From Armatimonadota bacterium (GTDB taxonomy: Bacteria > Armatimonadota > Chthonomonadetes > Chthonomonadales > CAJBBX01), in NCBI GenBank assembly GCA_026392115.1, contig JAPLCQ010000094.1, forward strand, positions 86,788 to 143,292: 56,505 bases of DNA, read 5' to 3'. Shown here in pieces: positions 36,399 through 44,288 of this stretch; position 1 is the stretch's first letter; each line of letters begins with the position of its first letter. The position numbers and the translations under genes were made by a program. Below the pieces are notes generated by a model. The model searched no databases. It was not told the origin of the DNA and saw only the letters and a program-made list of their open reading frames with translations.

Positions 36399-38981
36399 AT
36401 GAACACGCCAACGCGAGCCGGACGAGCCCTGGCATCGATCGCCGCCCTTGCAGCGGCCCTGCTTCCTACGGCGATCGGAGGCGCTTCGCGCGCGCCCGCG
36501 CCCGCCGCCTACGAGCCGCCCATCGGCTGGTGCGCATTCTATCCCTACGTGGATGTGGGTTCCGACGCCATGGCGCTCTCGGGCGCGAGCGTGCTCTCGG
36601 TCTGCGCGGGCGGCTGGGGCATGGGGCAAGTGGAGGGCGCCTACGACTTCTCTCCGCTGGAGAAGCAGATCGCCTACGCTGAGAAGCACGGGCTGAAGCT
36701 GGCGCTCATCAACGAGATCAACCCCGTCTACACGCCCGAATGGCTCCGGAAGAAGGTCGCCGCCGCCGGCCAGACCGTGTCCGGGCCGTCGGGCGCGCCG
36801 GGGCCCATTCCGAGCATCTCGTCCGACGTCTTCGCCGCCGCGCAGGAGGAGTTGGTGCGCCGGTCGGTGGAGTTCATCAAGGAGCGCGACACGCATGGCG
36901 TCGTGGGCTGGCTCCACCCCGGCGCCGAGTGGTGGTTCCCCGTGGGCGAGCGCTACAACCCTCGCGATATCGCCAAGTTTCGCGCGTGGCTGGCGGCGAA
37001 GTACGGTAAGGTGGAGCGGCTGAACAACGCCTGGGGCATGCGGTGCGCCCGGTTCGAGGAGGCTCCCGCGCCGCGCATCGACATGGCGGCGCCGGGCTGG
37101 GGCCACCCGGGACTGGCCGTCGTGCTGGGCCTCGACGGCGGCTCGGAGCACTGCTCCTGGAGCACGCCCATCGCCACCGACCCGAAGGCGACGGCCGGAC
37201 CGGAGACCTACGCCGCCGTGACGCCCGGCTCCGCCTACACCGCCTCCGCATGGGTCCGCTCCAAGGAGCTGCGCGGCTACGGCTCACTCCTCGAGATCGC
37301 CTGGGTTGGCCCCAACGGCGGAGCGCCCATGACGCTGAACCAGGGGCAGCCGATCCGGGGAAGCGGCGACTGGCGGCGCATCTCCGTCACTGCCAAGGCC
37401 CCCGCGGGGGCGGCACGGGCATGGCTGCTCCTCAAGGTGATCGGCTCGGGCGCCGCCCTGTTCGATGATGTGGAGATGCGCCTGGCCGCCGGCGGGCCCA
37501 ACCTGGCGCCGAACCCCGGTCTGGAGGGCTCCGGCGGCGCGCCGGGCTGGGCCTTCCAGGACTGGGCGGGCTCGGGCCGTCCCGCGAGCGCCTTCCGTGC
37601 ATCCGGTGGCCACAGCGGCCCCGGTTGTCTGGAGATCAATGCCCAGCCGCTGCCCCCGGCTCAGCGTCCCTTCCGCAACGCCTCGGCCGCCGTAAGCGAC
37701 TGGTCGGACTTCTGGCAGGAGGCCGCGGCGGACTACATCAACAGCCTCTCCCGGCTGACCAAGCGGCTCGACCCCACGCGCCCCACGGTGACCTACCTCA
37801 CCATGGCGTGGGCCTTCCCCTCGGAGTGGGACGAGAGCCAGCGCCACGGCATCGCGCCGGACGAGGTGGCCATGCGGGGGAAGTCCATCGACGCCTTCGG
37901 CATGCAGCTCTGCTCCGCGGACGGCGACCCCTTCCGCGCCACGGCCTGCCTCGACCTGATCCGCAAGTACGGCAAGCCGATGTGGACCGTGGACCTGGTT
38001 GACTTCACCTCGGGCGTGAAGATCGGGTACCCGGCCATGGACCGCATCACCCAGAGCGTGATCCAGCACGGCGCGGCGGGCATCATCTACTGCGCGTGGC
38101 ATATCCCCACGGTGCTCGACTACAGCTTCCACCCCAACATGCCGCAGCCGCAGATCCGGAGCATGCTGACCGACGCGCGCGCATCGGCCCGCCTGCTGCA
38201 CGGCATGCGGCCGGTGGCCGACGGAGCGCTGGTCCTTCCCATCATGCCCGCGACACCCGATGACGAGGGCGGCGTCCGCAACGACTACCGCAGCTTCGCG
38301 GGCTGGTACAAGGCCTTCGAGCGTATGGGGCTCACCGCCGACGTGGTCACGTTCAAGGAGATGGCCGCGCACCCGGAGCGGCTGGCCCGATACCGGTGGA
38401 TCATGGCGCCCGACAGCGCGTTCGTGCCCCGTCGGTCCCTGGCCGCCCTGAAGGGCTATGTGCGCGGCGGCGGCAGGCTGGTCAGCGGCGGACGCTTCGC
38501 CCTGCGCGACGAGGCGGGACGCCCCTACACGACCGCCGAAGCGGACCTGCGCCGGACCGCGCTGGCCGACCTGGGCCGCCGGGTGGCCGGCGACCCCGTG
38601 CGCGACACGCACGCCGGCAACACGCCCCCGCTCTTCCTCTGGCGTCCCATCGTCGGCGAGGCAGCCCGGATGGCGGATCAGGCGGTCGCGGCCCTGGCCG
38701 CCGCGCTGCCGCGGACGATGTCGACCGTGCAGTTGAGCGGTCGATCAGCCGACACGCGCGTCGTGCGATGGGCGGGAGGCGGGAAGCAGGCCCTCTATCT
38801 GGTGCCCATGGGCGTGGCCGCTCGGACCGCCGCCGGAGCGACGGCCTCCTTCGCCGGCTGCCGCTCCGCCGAGGGGCTGGTCGACGGCGCCCGCTGCGGC
38901 CTGCCCTGTCGCCGAGTGGCCGGAGGCCTACAGGTGTCGCTGCCCGCGTACCGGTCGAGCTGCATCGTGATCGCGAGGTAG
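36399..38981 (+). CDS. Secreted GH42-like glycoside hydrolase with nested carbohydrate-binding domain
   Basis: This 860-residue protein has a signal peptide (MNTPTRAGRALASIAALAAALLP). The GH42 barrel starts at about residue 45. 'GVVGWLHPGAEWWFPVGERYNPRDIAKFRAWLAAKYG' contains Glu177, the likely acid/base, and the GH42 'FRxWLxxKYG' helix. A CBM4/9-like beta-sandwich of about 190 residues interrupts the barrel at about residues 220-415 ('GLDGGSEHCSWSTPI…ITVTA…'). The barrel then resumes ('SDWSDFWQEAAADYINSLSRL'). A glutamine-amidotransferase-like domain and a small C-terminal domain follow. The final residues (LPAYRSSCIVIAR) are encoded by a segment that recurs twice downstream. The substrate is unknown. 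Confidence 0.8.
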   Translation: MNTPTRAGRALASIAALAAALLPTAIGGASRAPAPAAYEPPIGWCAFYPYVDVGSDAMALSGASVLSVCAGGWGMGQVEGAYDFSPLEKQIAYAEKHGLKLALINEINPVYTPEWLRKKVAAAGQTVSGPSGAPGPIPSISSDVFAAAQEELVRRSVEFIKERDTHGVVGWLHPGAEWWFPVGERYNPRDIAKFRAWLAAKYGKVERLNNAWGMRCARFEEAPAPRIDMAAPGWGHPGLAVVLGLDGGSEHCSWSTPIATDPKATAGPETYAAVTPGSAYTASAWVRSKELRGYGSLLEIAWVGPNGGAPMTLNQGQPIRGSGDWRRISVTAKAPAGAARAWLLLKVIGSGAALFDDVEMRLAAGGPNLAPNPGLEGSGGAPGWAFQDWAGSGRPASAFRASGGHSGPGCLEINAQPLPPAQRPFRNASAAVSDWSDFWQEAAADYINSLSRLTKRLDPTRPTVTYLTMAWAFPSEWDESQRHGIAPDEVAMRGKSIDAFGMQLCSADGDPFRATACLDLIRKYGKPMWTVDLVDFTSGVKIGYPAMDRITQSVIQHGAAGIIYCAWHIPTVLDYSFHPNMPQPQIRSMLTDARASARLLHGMRPVADGALVLPIMPATPDDEGGVRNDYRSFAGWYKAFERMGLTADVVTFKEMAAHPERLARYRWIMAPDSAFVPRRSLAALKGYVRGGGRLVSGGRFALRDEAGRPYTTAEADLRRTALADLGRRVAGDPVRDTHAGNTPPLFLWRPIVGEAARMADQAVAALAAALPRTMSTVQLSGRSADTRVVRWAGGGKQALYLVPMGVAARTAAGATASFAGCRSAEGLVDGARCGLPCRRVAGGLQVSLPAYRSSCIVIAR

Positions 38982-38983
38982 CG
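38917..38983 (+). repeat. Gene-end repeat, copy A (3' end of the GH42-like gene)
   Basis: These 67 bases cover the last codons and stop of the GH42-like gene. Copy B (39901-39967) matches 62 of 67 bases. Copy C (40623-40676) matches 51 of 54 bases of the segment 38933-38986. Confidence 0.9.
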
Positions 38984-39000
38984 GGGCGGACGAACCAGTC

Positions 39001-39711
39001 TCAGCCGGCGGTTCTGATAAGTGAGAACTCGCCTGAGCCAAACGTTACGTTGAACAGCCCATAACCGTGCTCGTGCATCTGCTGAAGAAGGTCGCGCGTC
39101 CGTGGCCATCCGTTCTCAACGAAACGGGGGTGGCACTCCAGAACGATCTGGCGAACGTCAAGGCTCGAGGCCAAGATATTTGGGATCACCGAATACTCAG
39201 CACCTTCTATATCTATCTTCAGAAGGTCGATATGCGAATGCCCCAAATCCCGCATAATACCTGCGAGACGGCGGACGGGCACCTCTACCATGGGACCATC
39301 GGCCTGGCCGCTCTCCACCATCGTCCATGAAACCGTGTTGGCGCTCGTCGTGGGACTGAAGCGGACGAAGCCGTCATGGTCGGCGAGCCCGGTCTCGTGC
39401 AAGACGAACCGCTCCGGCAGGCTCTGGCTCCGGGCCCATTGGATGGAGCCAGGCGTTGGGTCAAAGGCATGCACCGTGACGCCGAACCTTTCGATGAGGT
39501 CTATGTCAAAGGTAACATCGCGCCCAACGCCCACAGAGTAGACGATGCTGCCGCTGTGCAGGCCATCCGGGCATATGACCCAGCTGCCCCACTCTTTGCC
39601 CACCCTGAGCTTGGCGCGCCGCACCGTGCATCGAAACGTGGCTGGCTTCGTTAACAGAATTCCGAATCGATACTTCACTTTGAATAGATATTTCCGCACT
39701 CGGCTGATCAT
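39001..39711 (-). CDS. FkbM-family methyltransferase
   Basis: This 236-residue SAM-dependent methyltransferase has the FkbM signature 'LLKIDIEGAEYSVIPNIL' and the upstream 'YSVGVGRDVTFDIDLIERFGVTVHAFDPTP' nucleotide-binding region. Family members methylate hydroxyl groups on sugars or natural products. Base composition is visibly less GC-rich than the flanking genes, and the gene lies on the opposite strand between two copies of the gene-end repeat. It therefore looks acquired. No partner glycosyltransferase is nearby. Confidence 0.88.
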   Translation of the reverse strand: MISRVRKYLFKVKYRFGILLTKPATFRCTVRRAKLRVGKEWGSWVICPDGLHSGSIVYSVGVGRDVTFDIDLIERFGVTVHAFDPTPGSIQWARSQSLPERFVLHETGLADHDGFVRFSPTTSANTVSWTMVESGQADGPMVEVPVRRLAGIMRDLGHSHIDLLKIDIEGAEYSVIPNILASSLDVRQIVLECHPRFVENGWPRTRDLLQQMHEHGYGLFNVTFGSGEFSLIRTAG

Positions 39712-39900
39712 TTGCGGGCAACCTCTGCTGATTCACTGGTACGGTCGGCGCCCAGTAGAGTACCACCAACCACCGACAAGGCGCAACAGCCGGTTACATC
39801 GGGATGCCCTCGGCGCAGCCTGATAAACTGGCCTCTCATTGACGCAGATAGTAGCCAAAGAATCAGTTGGAGGGGCGCTACCTCCATAGCCGACCCGGCG

Positions 39901-39967
39901 TGGCCGGAGGCCCGCGGGTGACGCTGCCCGCGTACCGGTCGAGCTGCATCGTGATCGGGAGGTAGCG
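39901..39967 (+). repeat. Gene-end repeat, copy B
   Basis: This is a diverged copy of the 3' end of the GH42-like gene. It still reads as the same frame (VAGGPRVTLPAYRSSCIVIGR, stop) with a TAG at the same place. It has five mismatches in 67 bases to copy A. Confidence 0.9.
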
Positions 39968-39969
39968 TA

Positions 39970-39998
39970 TTGACATTGTGTGTGCGATACGCCATGCT
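39970..39998 (+). promoter_or_regulatory. Candidate sigma-70-type promoter for vapBC
   Basis: TTGACA at 39970-39975 and CATGCT at 39993-39998 are 17 bases apart. The -35 hexamer is perfect, while the -10 is weak (three of six). It starts three bases after the end of repeat B and lies 21 bases before the vapB start codon. Autoregulation by VapB is usual for such loci. Confidence 0.4.
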
Positions 39999-40018
39999 AT
40001 CGTGTGGGAGGCGCCGCT

Positions 40019-40300
40019 ATGCCGACAACCATCGAACCGCGACGTACAGCTTCGTTCCGCCTACGCCCGGAGACCAGTGCGCTTCTCGATGCACTGGCCC
40101 AGGACACAGGCCTGACCCGGACCAGCGTTATTGAACTGGCGGTACGCGACCTGGCGAAGCTCCGCCGCGTGACCGCACCCGGCGCCGGGCAGTCGCTGTT
40201 GGGCCTACTGGCCGGAGTGCCCGGCGGGTCGGTCGAGTTCCTTGACCTCAAGCACGCCGACCGCGACCGCGAGGACCGCAGGTCGCCCGTTGCCTCGTGA
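40019..40300 (+). CDS. vapB: VapB-type antitoxin (ribbon-helix-helix)
   Basis: This 93-residue protein has an N-terminal ribbon-helix-helix ('RTASFRLRPETSALLDALAQDTGLTRTSVIELAVRDLAKL'), the DNA-binding dimer fold of many antitoxins. The C-terminal part ('GVPGGSVEFLDLKHADRD') would contact the toxin. GGGAGG lies seven bases before the ATG at 40019. The stop overlaps the toxin GTG start (GTGA), typical for toxin-antitoxin pairs. It is expected to repress its own promoter. Confidence 0.82.
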   Translation: MPTTIEPRRTASFRLRPETSALLDALAQDTGLTRTSVIELAVRDLAKLRRVTAPGAGQSLLGLLAGVPGGSVEFLDLKHADRDREDRRSPVAS

Positions 40301-40557
40301 TCGCGGTCCTCGATGCGGGCGCGGTCATCGCCTACCTGCAGGGCGAGCCGGGCGCCGAGGTCGTTGCGGAGCTACTGGCAGACCCGAGAGCAGCCTGCAC
40401 GATGCACGCCGTCAACGTGTATGAAGTCATCTACGACATCTGGCGAAGGACAGACCGGGGCACCGCCGCGGCGGTACGGCAAGCGCTCGGTGCGGCGGGC
40501 GTTACGACCAGATGCGACCTTGACGACCCGCTACTGGATGATGGTGCGCGCTCCTAA
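40297..40557 (+). pseudogene. vapC: VapC-type PIN-domain toxin, C-terminally truncated
   Basis: The 86-residue frame starts at GTG 40297, overlapping vapB. 'VLDAGAVIAYLQGEPGAEVVAELL' carries the first PIN-domain Asp, and 'MHAVNVYEVIYDIWRR' carries the conserved Glu. Normal VapC proteins are about 125-135 residues and have further essential acidic residues near the end ('ADCFALA…D'). Here the frame ends at TAA before that part, and downstream DNA leads into gene-end repeat C. The ribonuclease toxin is therefore probably inactive, or its end lies in a shifted frame I cannot recover. Confidence 0.75.
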
Positions 40558-40622
40558 GAAAGCTCGGAGCAACCGGGCTGCTTTCCTGCACTCCCTCGGC
40601 GTGTCGGCGCCTGATCGTTCAG

Positions 40623-40676
40623 GGTGTCGCTGCCCGCGTACCGGTCGAGCTGTATCGTGGTCGCGAGGCAGCGGGG
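40623..40676 (+). repeat. Gene-end repeat, copy C
   Basis: This 54-base segment matches the end of the GH42-like gene with three mismatches. The stop codon TAG has become CAG, so it no longer ends a frame. It lies just downstream of the truncated vapC. The remaining bases between 40558 and 40769 hold nothing else I recognise. Confidence 0.88.
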
Positions 40677-40769
40677 ATGGTGCGGCAATGAGGTCAATGC
40701 TGTCAGTACTATTAAAGCTCTTCTGACGTAGTTGACCCCGTTGACGGCGTTGGGAATTGCCGGTACCGC

Positions 40770-42200
40770 CTACGCCTCTGCCCCCGAAGCCAGCGCGGCC
40801 AGCGCGGCGCGGTGGTGGGGGCCGGTGATGGCTCCTCTCAAGATGGGATCCCGGGTCTCGCGCAGGTGGCGCATGAGGCGGGCCGAGAGGTCGCGGAGGG
40901 CCTCGGCGTGGGCCGAATCGGCGGCCAAGTCCCTCTGCTCCCACGGGTCGTCGATGAGGTCGTAGAGTTCTACCGCCGGGTGGTAGGCCATGGCGTGGTT
41001 GGGCGGCGTCACGGTGTCGGACCTGGGCCGCCACTGCTGCGACGGGTCCATGAAGGCCGGAGCCGTGGTGAAGTTGGCGATGAGCTTGTAACGCTCGGTC
41101 CGCACCGCCCGGCGCGGGTCGTAGTAGTCGTGGTAGGTCATCTCCGTGAAGAGCTCCCGCCGGGCCGCGTAGGCGCCGCCGTCCAGTAGCGGCGCGAAGG
41201 AGCGCCCCTGCACCCCGGCCGGCGTGGTCGCTCCGGCGAGGTCCAGCAGGCTGGGCAGGATGTCGATGTTGCTCACCATCTCGTGCACCACGCGGCCGCC
41301 GTGCCAGCCGGGCCGCGACGGCAGGCGCAGGATGCAGGCGATGGTGACGCCCGGTTCGTAGAGGCTGCACTTGGCGCGGGGCATGGCGATGCCGTGGTCG
41401 GTGGTGAAGACCACCAGCGTGTCGCGATCCAGGCCCTGCCGTTCCAGCGCGGCCATGAGGCGCCCGAACTGGGTGTCCACGTGGTTGACGGCGCCCTGCA
41501 GGCCCGCCAGCTCCTTGCGGCATGGCTCCGTGTCGCACAGGTAGGGCGGCACATGGACGCCCAGGGCGTCGTCGGACCGCATGTCGAGGCCCGGGAAGCC
41601 CGCATCGTTGGGCGCCTGGCCGGGCTCTTGCGGGATCGGAAGGCGATGCGGCTCGATGACGCCGACCCAGAGGTAGAAGGGCTGGGCGCCCGCGGCGAGC
41701 CGCGCCAGCTCCCCCTCGGCGGCGGTCACGGCCTCGGCGGCGCGGGCCTGCGGCCCGGCGCGTTCGTAGCCCCATCTGGTGGCCGCGGAGCGCGTCTCGT
41801 GGGTCACGCCGATGGCGGAGGTCGCATAGCCCGCGCCGCGGAGGCAGGCGGCCAGGTGCTTCTCGCCCCGGTTCAGCTCCCAGGCGAAGTCGGCGTGGCA
41901 GAGGCCCATCACCCCGTTCGAGTGCGGGTACCGCCCGGTGAGCAGCGACGCCCGCGAGGGGCTGCACGAGGGCGCCGGGCAGTAGGAGCGCTGGAACCGC
42001 ACCCCCTGTGCCGCCAGCGCGTCGATGTGCGGCGTTCGCACCGTGGGCACGCCGTAGCAATGCAGGTGCTGCCCCAGGTCGTGGCAGTGGAAGATGAGGA
42101 TGTTGGGCCTGCCGCCGCGCTCGCCGCCCGTCGCCGCCCGTGTCGCCGCCGCCATGATCGCCGCCTCCTGTAGGAAAGCCCGTCTCGTTCGAGCGCCCAT
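40770..42200 (-). CDS. Sulfatase (arylsulfatase/heparan-type), exported
   Basis: This 476-residue type I sulfatase has the formylglycine motif 'CSPSRASLLTGR' with Cys79 as the residue to be oxidised. It also has the N-terminal metal site 'NILIFHCHDLGQHLHCYG' and the C-terminal 'VVFTTDHGIAMPRAKCSLYEPGVTIACILRLP'. A twin-arginine-like leader (ARTRRAFLQEAAIMAAATRAA) points to Tat export. The ATG at 42200 is preceded by GGAGG; longer frames upstream are unlikely. It probably removes sulfate esters from polysaccharides degraded by the neighbouring hydrolases (inference). Confidence 0.92.
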   Translation of the reverse strand: MGARTRRAFLQEAAIMAAATRAATGGERGGRPNILIFHCHDLGQHLHCYGVPTVRTPHIDALAAQGVRFQRSYCPAPSCSPSRASLLTGRYPHSNGVMGLCHADFAWELNRGEKHLAACLRGAGYATSAIGVTHETRSAATRWGYERAGPQARAAEAVTAAEGELARLAAGAQPFYLWVGVIEPHRLPIPQEPGQAPNDAGFPGLDMRSDDALGVHVPPYLCDTEPCRKELAGLQGAVNHVDTQFGRLMAALERQGLDRDTLVVFTTDHGIAMPRAKCSLYEPGVTIACILRLPSRPGWHGGRVVHEMVSNIDILPSLLDLAGATTPAGVQGRSFAPLLDGGAYAARRELFTEMTYHDYYDPRRAVRTERYKLIANFTTAPAFMDPSQQWRPRSDTVTPPNHAMAYHPAVELYDLIDDPWEQRDLAADSAHAEALRDLSARLMRHLRETRDPILRGAITGPHHRAALAALASGAEA

Positions 42201-42304
42201 TCCGCCTCCGCATCGCCGCGTATGCACCGTATACCCCACTTCCAGGCCGCGAATCCACGGAGGAGGAACCGGCGGCAACATCGAATAGACCGCTCGCACC
42301 AGAG

Positions 42305-42325
42305 GCCTGCCGGATGCCGGCGGGC
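42305..42325 (+). promoter_or_regulatory. Small hairpin in the leader of the beta-barrel-like gene
   Basis: GCCTGCCGG and CCGGCGGGC pair with one mismatch around a three-base loop, followed by the AGAGGAGG ribosome-binding site. It could influence translation or be incidental in GC-rich DNA. Confidence 0.3.
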
Positions 42326-42348
42326 TCATCCTTTGAGAGGAGGCCACC

Positions 42349-43143
42349 ATGTTGACGCTGAACCGACTGGCGCTTGCGTCGCTGGCCCTTTGGGCCGCGT
42401 CGCCCGCGGTCGCCCAGACCGATCCCGTACCGTTGCTCGCGCAGACGATCCATCTCGACGCTCCCGTTGTGGCCGCGGCGGGAAAGCGCGCCTGCACGCT
42501 GCAGGTCCGCTCATTCGGCGATGCCGAGAACCTGACCTACCTTCAGGCCGGCTACACCGCCGGGGTGGGTTGCGGCTGGGAGACTGCGCTGCGCGTCTCC
42601 GCCGCGGAGCTCAAGAGCCACGCCCTCGCCGGCGGCGCGGCCGTGCGGCACGGCGGGTCCGACATCGAACTGGTGGCGCGCCGCCGCCCGTGGGAGAACC
42701 GGTCCATCGTCCTGCAGGCCGGCGTGGCGCAGCCCAGGACCCCGGCGCGAGGCAAGCCCTGCTTCACGCTCGGCGCCTCCGCAGGCTATGAGATCGGCTC
42801 CGACCTGGCGCTGACGCTGAACCCGAAGGCCGTCATCCTGAAGGAGAACGTCCTGGTCGGCGTCGGGATGGGCGTGGCGGCCCGCGCGGGAAGCGCCTGG
42901 ACGCTGATCGCCGACTGCACGCCGCTGGTAACGGGCGACAACACCCGCAGCATCATCGACGGCGGCAAGATTCGGCGTACGGTCTACGGCGCCGCATTGC
43001 GCTACAACGCCCGCGAGTTCGGCGACGGCGTAACCGTGGACCTGGGCTGGACCACCGGCCTCGGCTCCAGCACGGGAACCAGCCTGACGCCCGGTCTCGG
43101 CGATGCCAAAGCCCTCTATGTCGCCGTCACGGCGCGCCGCTAG
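42349..43143 (+). CDS. Exported beta-barrel-like protein
   Basis: This 264-residue protein starts with AGAGGAGG before the ATG and a signal peptide (MLTLNRLALASLALWAASPAVA). The mature chain is a series of amphipathic strands ('LTYLQAGYTAGVGCGWETALRVSAAEL', 'RTVYGAALRYNAREFGDGVTVDLGWTTGLGSST', 'ALYVAVTARR'), consistent with an outer-membrane barrel. Five cysteines are spread through it. No family is recognised. The Ig-like lipoprotein gene follows after 18 bases, so the two are probably one operon. Confidence 0.65.
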   Translation: MLTLNRLALASLALWAASPAVAQTDPVPLLAQTIHLDAPVVAAAGKRACTLQVRSFGDAENLTYLQAGYTAGVGCGWETALRVSAAELKSHALAGGAAVRHGGSDIELVARRRPWENRSIVLQAGVAQPRTPARGKPCFTLGASAGYEIGSDLALTLNPKAVILKENVLVGVGMGVAARAGSAWTLIADCTPLVTGDNTRSIIDGGKIRRTVYGAALRYNAREFGDGVTVDLGWTTGLGSSTGTSLTPGLGDAKALYVAVTARR

Positions 43144-43161
43144 GGTACAGGAGAGGATACG

Positions 43162-44163
43162 ATGCGATCAGCACTGCGTCTGGCAGCCTTCGCCTGGCTC
43201 CCCATCCTTCTTGCGGGCTGCGGCGGCGGAAGCGACACCTACAACCCGACCCTGACGGGCGGCGGCGGGACCCCCGACTTCACGCTGGCCGTGGCGCCGG
43301 CAACGCGCACCATCGCGGCTTCCGGTTCGGCCGCCTACACCGTGACGGTCACCGCGGTCGACGGCTTCTCGAAGCCCGTCGCCCTCACCGTGACCGGCGC
43401 GCCATCCGACGGAATCGCCGGGTTCACGCCCTCTACGGTGACGCCCACCTCCAAGGGCGCCCAGTCGACGCTCAACATCGGAACCACCACCAGCACGACG
43501 ACCAACCCCTACACGCTGACGATCACGGGCAAGTGCGGCGCCATCACCAAGACCGCCACCGCCCAGCTCCAGGTCACCTCCATCGGCGGCCGCGCCTTCG
43601 ACCTCGCCTTCACCGGCAACGGCAGCGTCGTTGCGGACGATCCGAATGGCCCGCTCATCGAAGGCGGCCCATGGAAGGCGTTCCGCGAGGTGAGGAACCT
43701 CTCCTTCGGCGCCTCGCCGGCGATCCAGATGCCCGGACGCCTGCAGGGAAACCAGTGCGTGGTGGACACCATGTCCATCCAGTATCTCTCCGGCATGAAC
43801 GCCTTCCACCTCGACGAGGCCCGGAGCCAGTTCCCCTTGACCGGTCAGCAGAAGTCGGTCTACGTCGGCGGCAGCTTCCTGATGTGCATCCATCGGACGC
43901 ACCTCGGGGTGCTGAGCGAGTACGCCTGCACCGTGCCCGCCGAGGCCGAGATCACCTGGCAGGCGGGCTCGGACCAGATGCAGTTCCGGCTGACGGGGAC
44001 GGTCACGTTCGCAGACTGGGCGCCCGACATCGTCGTCACCGGCGAGTCCTCGCTGCCCCGCCGCGAGGGCAGTCCGCCTCAGACCTTCACCATGACGAAC
44101 TGCAAGATCCACGCGAGCTTCGACTACGACGCCGAGTGCAGCCCGGCGCCCGGCAAGCGCTAA
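43162..44163 (+). CDS. Ig-like lipoprotein of unknown function
   Basis: This 333-residue protein has a lipobox (PILLAGC, with Gly-rich linker) and AGGAGAGG before the ATG. Residues of about 35-130 form a Big/NHL-type Ig-like domain ('DFTLAVAPATRTIAASGSAAYTVTVTAVDGFS'), often seen in bacterial surface proteins. The C-terminal 200 residues are a beta-rich domain with four Cys and no recognised family. It is probably outer-membrane anchored. Confidence 0.72.
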   Translation: MRSALRLAAFAWLPILLAGCGGGSDTYNPTLTGGGGTPDFTLAVAPATRTIAASGSAAYTVTVTAVDGFSKPVALTVTGAPSDGIAGFTPSTVTPTSKGAQSTLNIGTTTSTTTNPYTLTITGKCGAITKTATAQLQVTSIGGRAFDLAFTGNGSVVADDPNGPLIEGGPWKAFREVRNLSFGASPAIQMPGRLQGNQCVVDTMSIQYLSGMNAFHLDEARSQFPLTGQQKSVYVGGSFLMCIHRTHLGVLSEYACTVPAEAEITWQAGSDQMQFRLTGTVTFADWAPDIVVTGESSLPRREGSPPQTFTMTNCKIHASFDYDAECSPAPGKR

Positions 44164-44174
44164 CCAGACCCCAA

Positions 44175-44225
44175 CGCCGCCAGGTTGCCGCCCGCCCGTC
44201 CGGGCCATGCGGCGACCTGACGGCG
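44175..44225 (+). terminator. 17-bp imperfect hairpin after the Ig-like lipoprotein
   Basis: CGCCGCCAGGTTGCCGC (44175-44191) and GCGGCGACCTGACGGCG (44209-44225) pair with two mismatches around a 17-base loop, 12 bases after the stop. No T-run follows. Confidence 0.5.
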
Positions 44226-44288
44226 CTCCGGCGCCCAGGCAGGTGCCGGCCCCCATCGCCGCGAATAGACGCATGGAGGTCACCCACC

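Larger units (their letters stand above)
39712..40018. other. Intergenic region holding gene-end repeat B and the vapB promoter
   Basis: These 307 bases contain no intact gene. They hold repeat copy B at 39901-39967, then a perfect TTGACA at 39970-39975, and a weak CATGCT at a 17-base distance (39993-39998). The GGGAGG ribosome-binding site of the antitoxin gene comes next. The part before 39900 shows no recognisable coding remnant. Confidence 0.6.

Noticed and set aside
38917-40676. An integron-like cassette array
   Set aside because: The three repeats are direct copies of a coding 3' end. They lack the palindromic attC structure and core sites, and no integrase is present in the window.
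39001-40676. A prophage or transposon
   Set aside because: No integrase, transposase, capsid or inverted-repeat-bounded element was found around fkbM and vapBC. Only the gene-end repeats suggest insertion.
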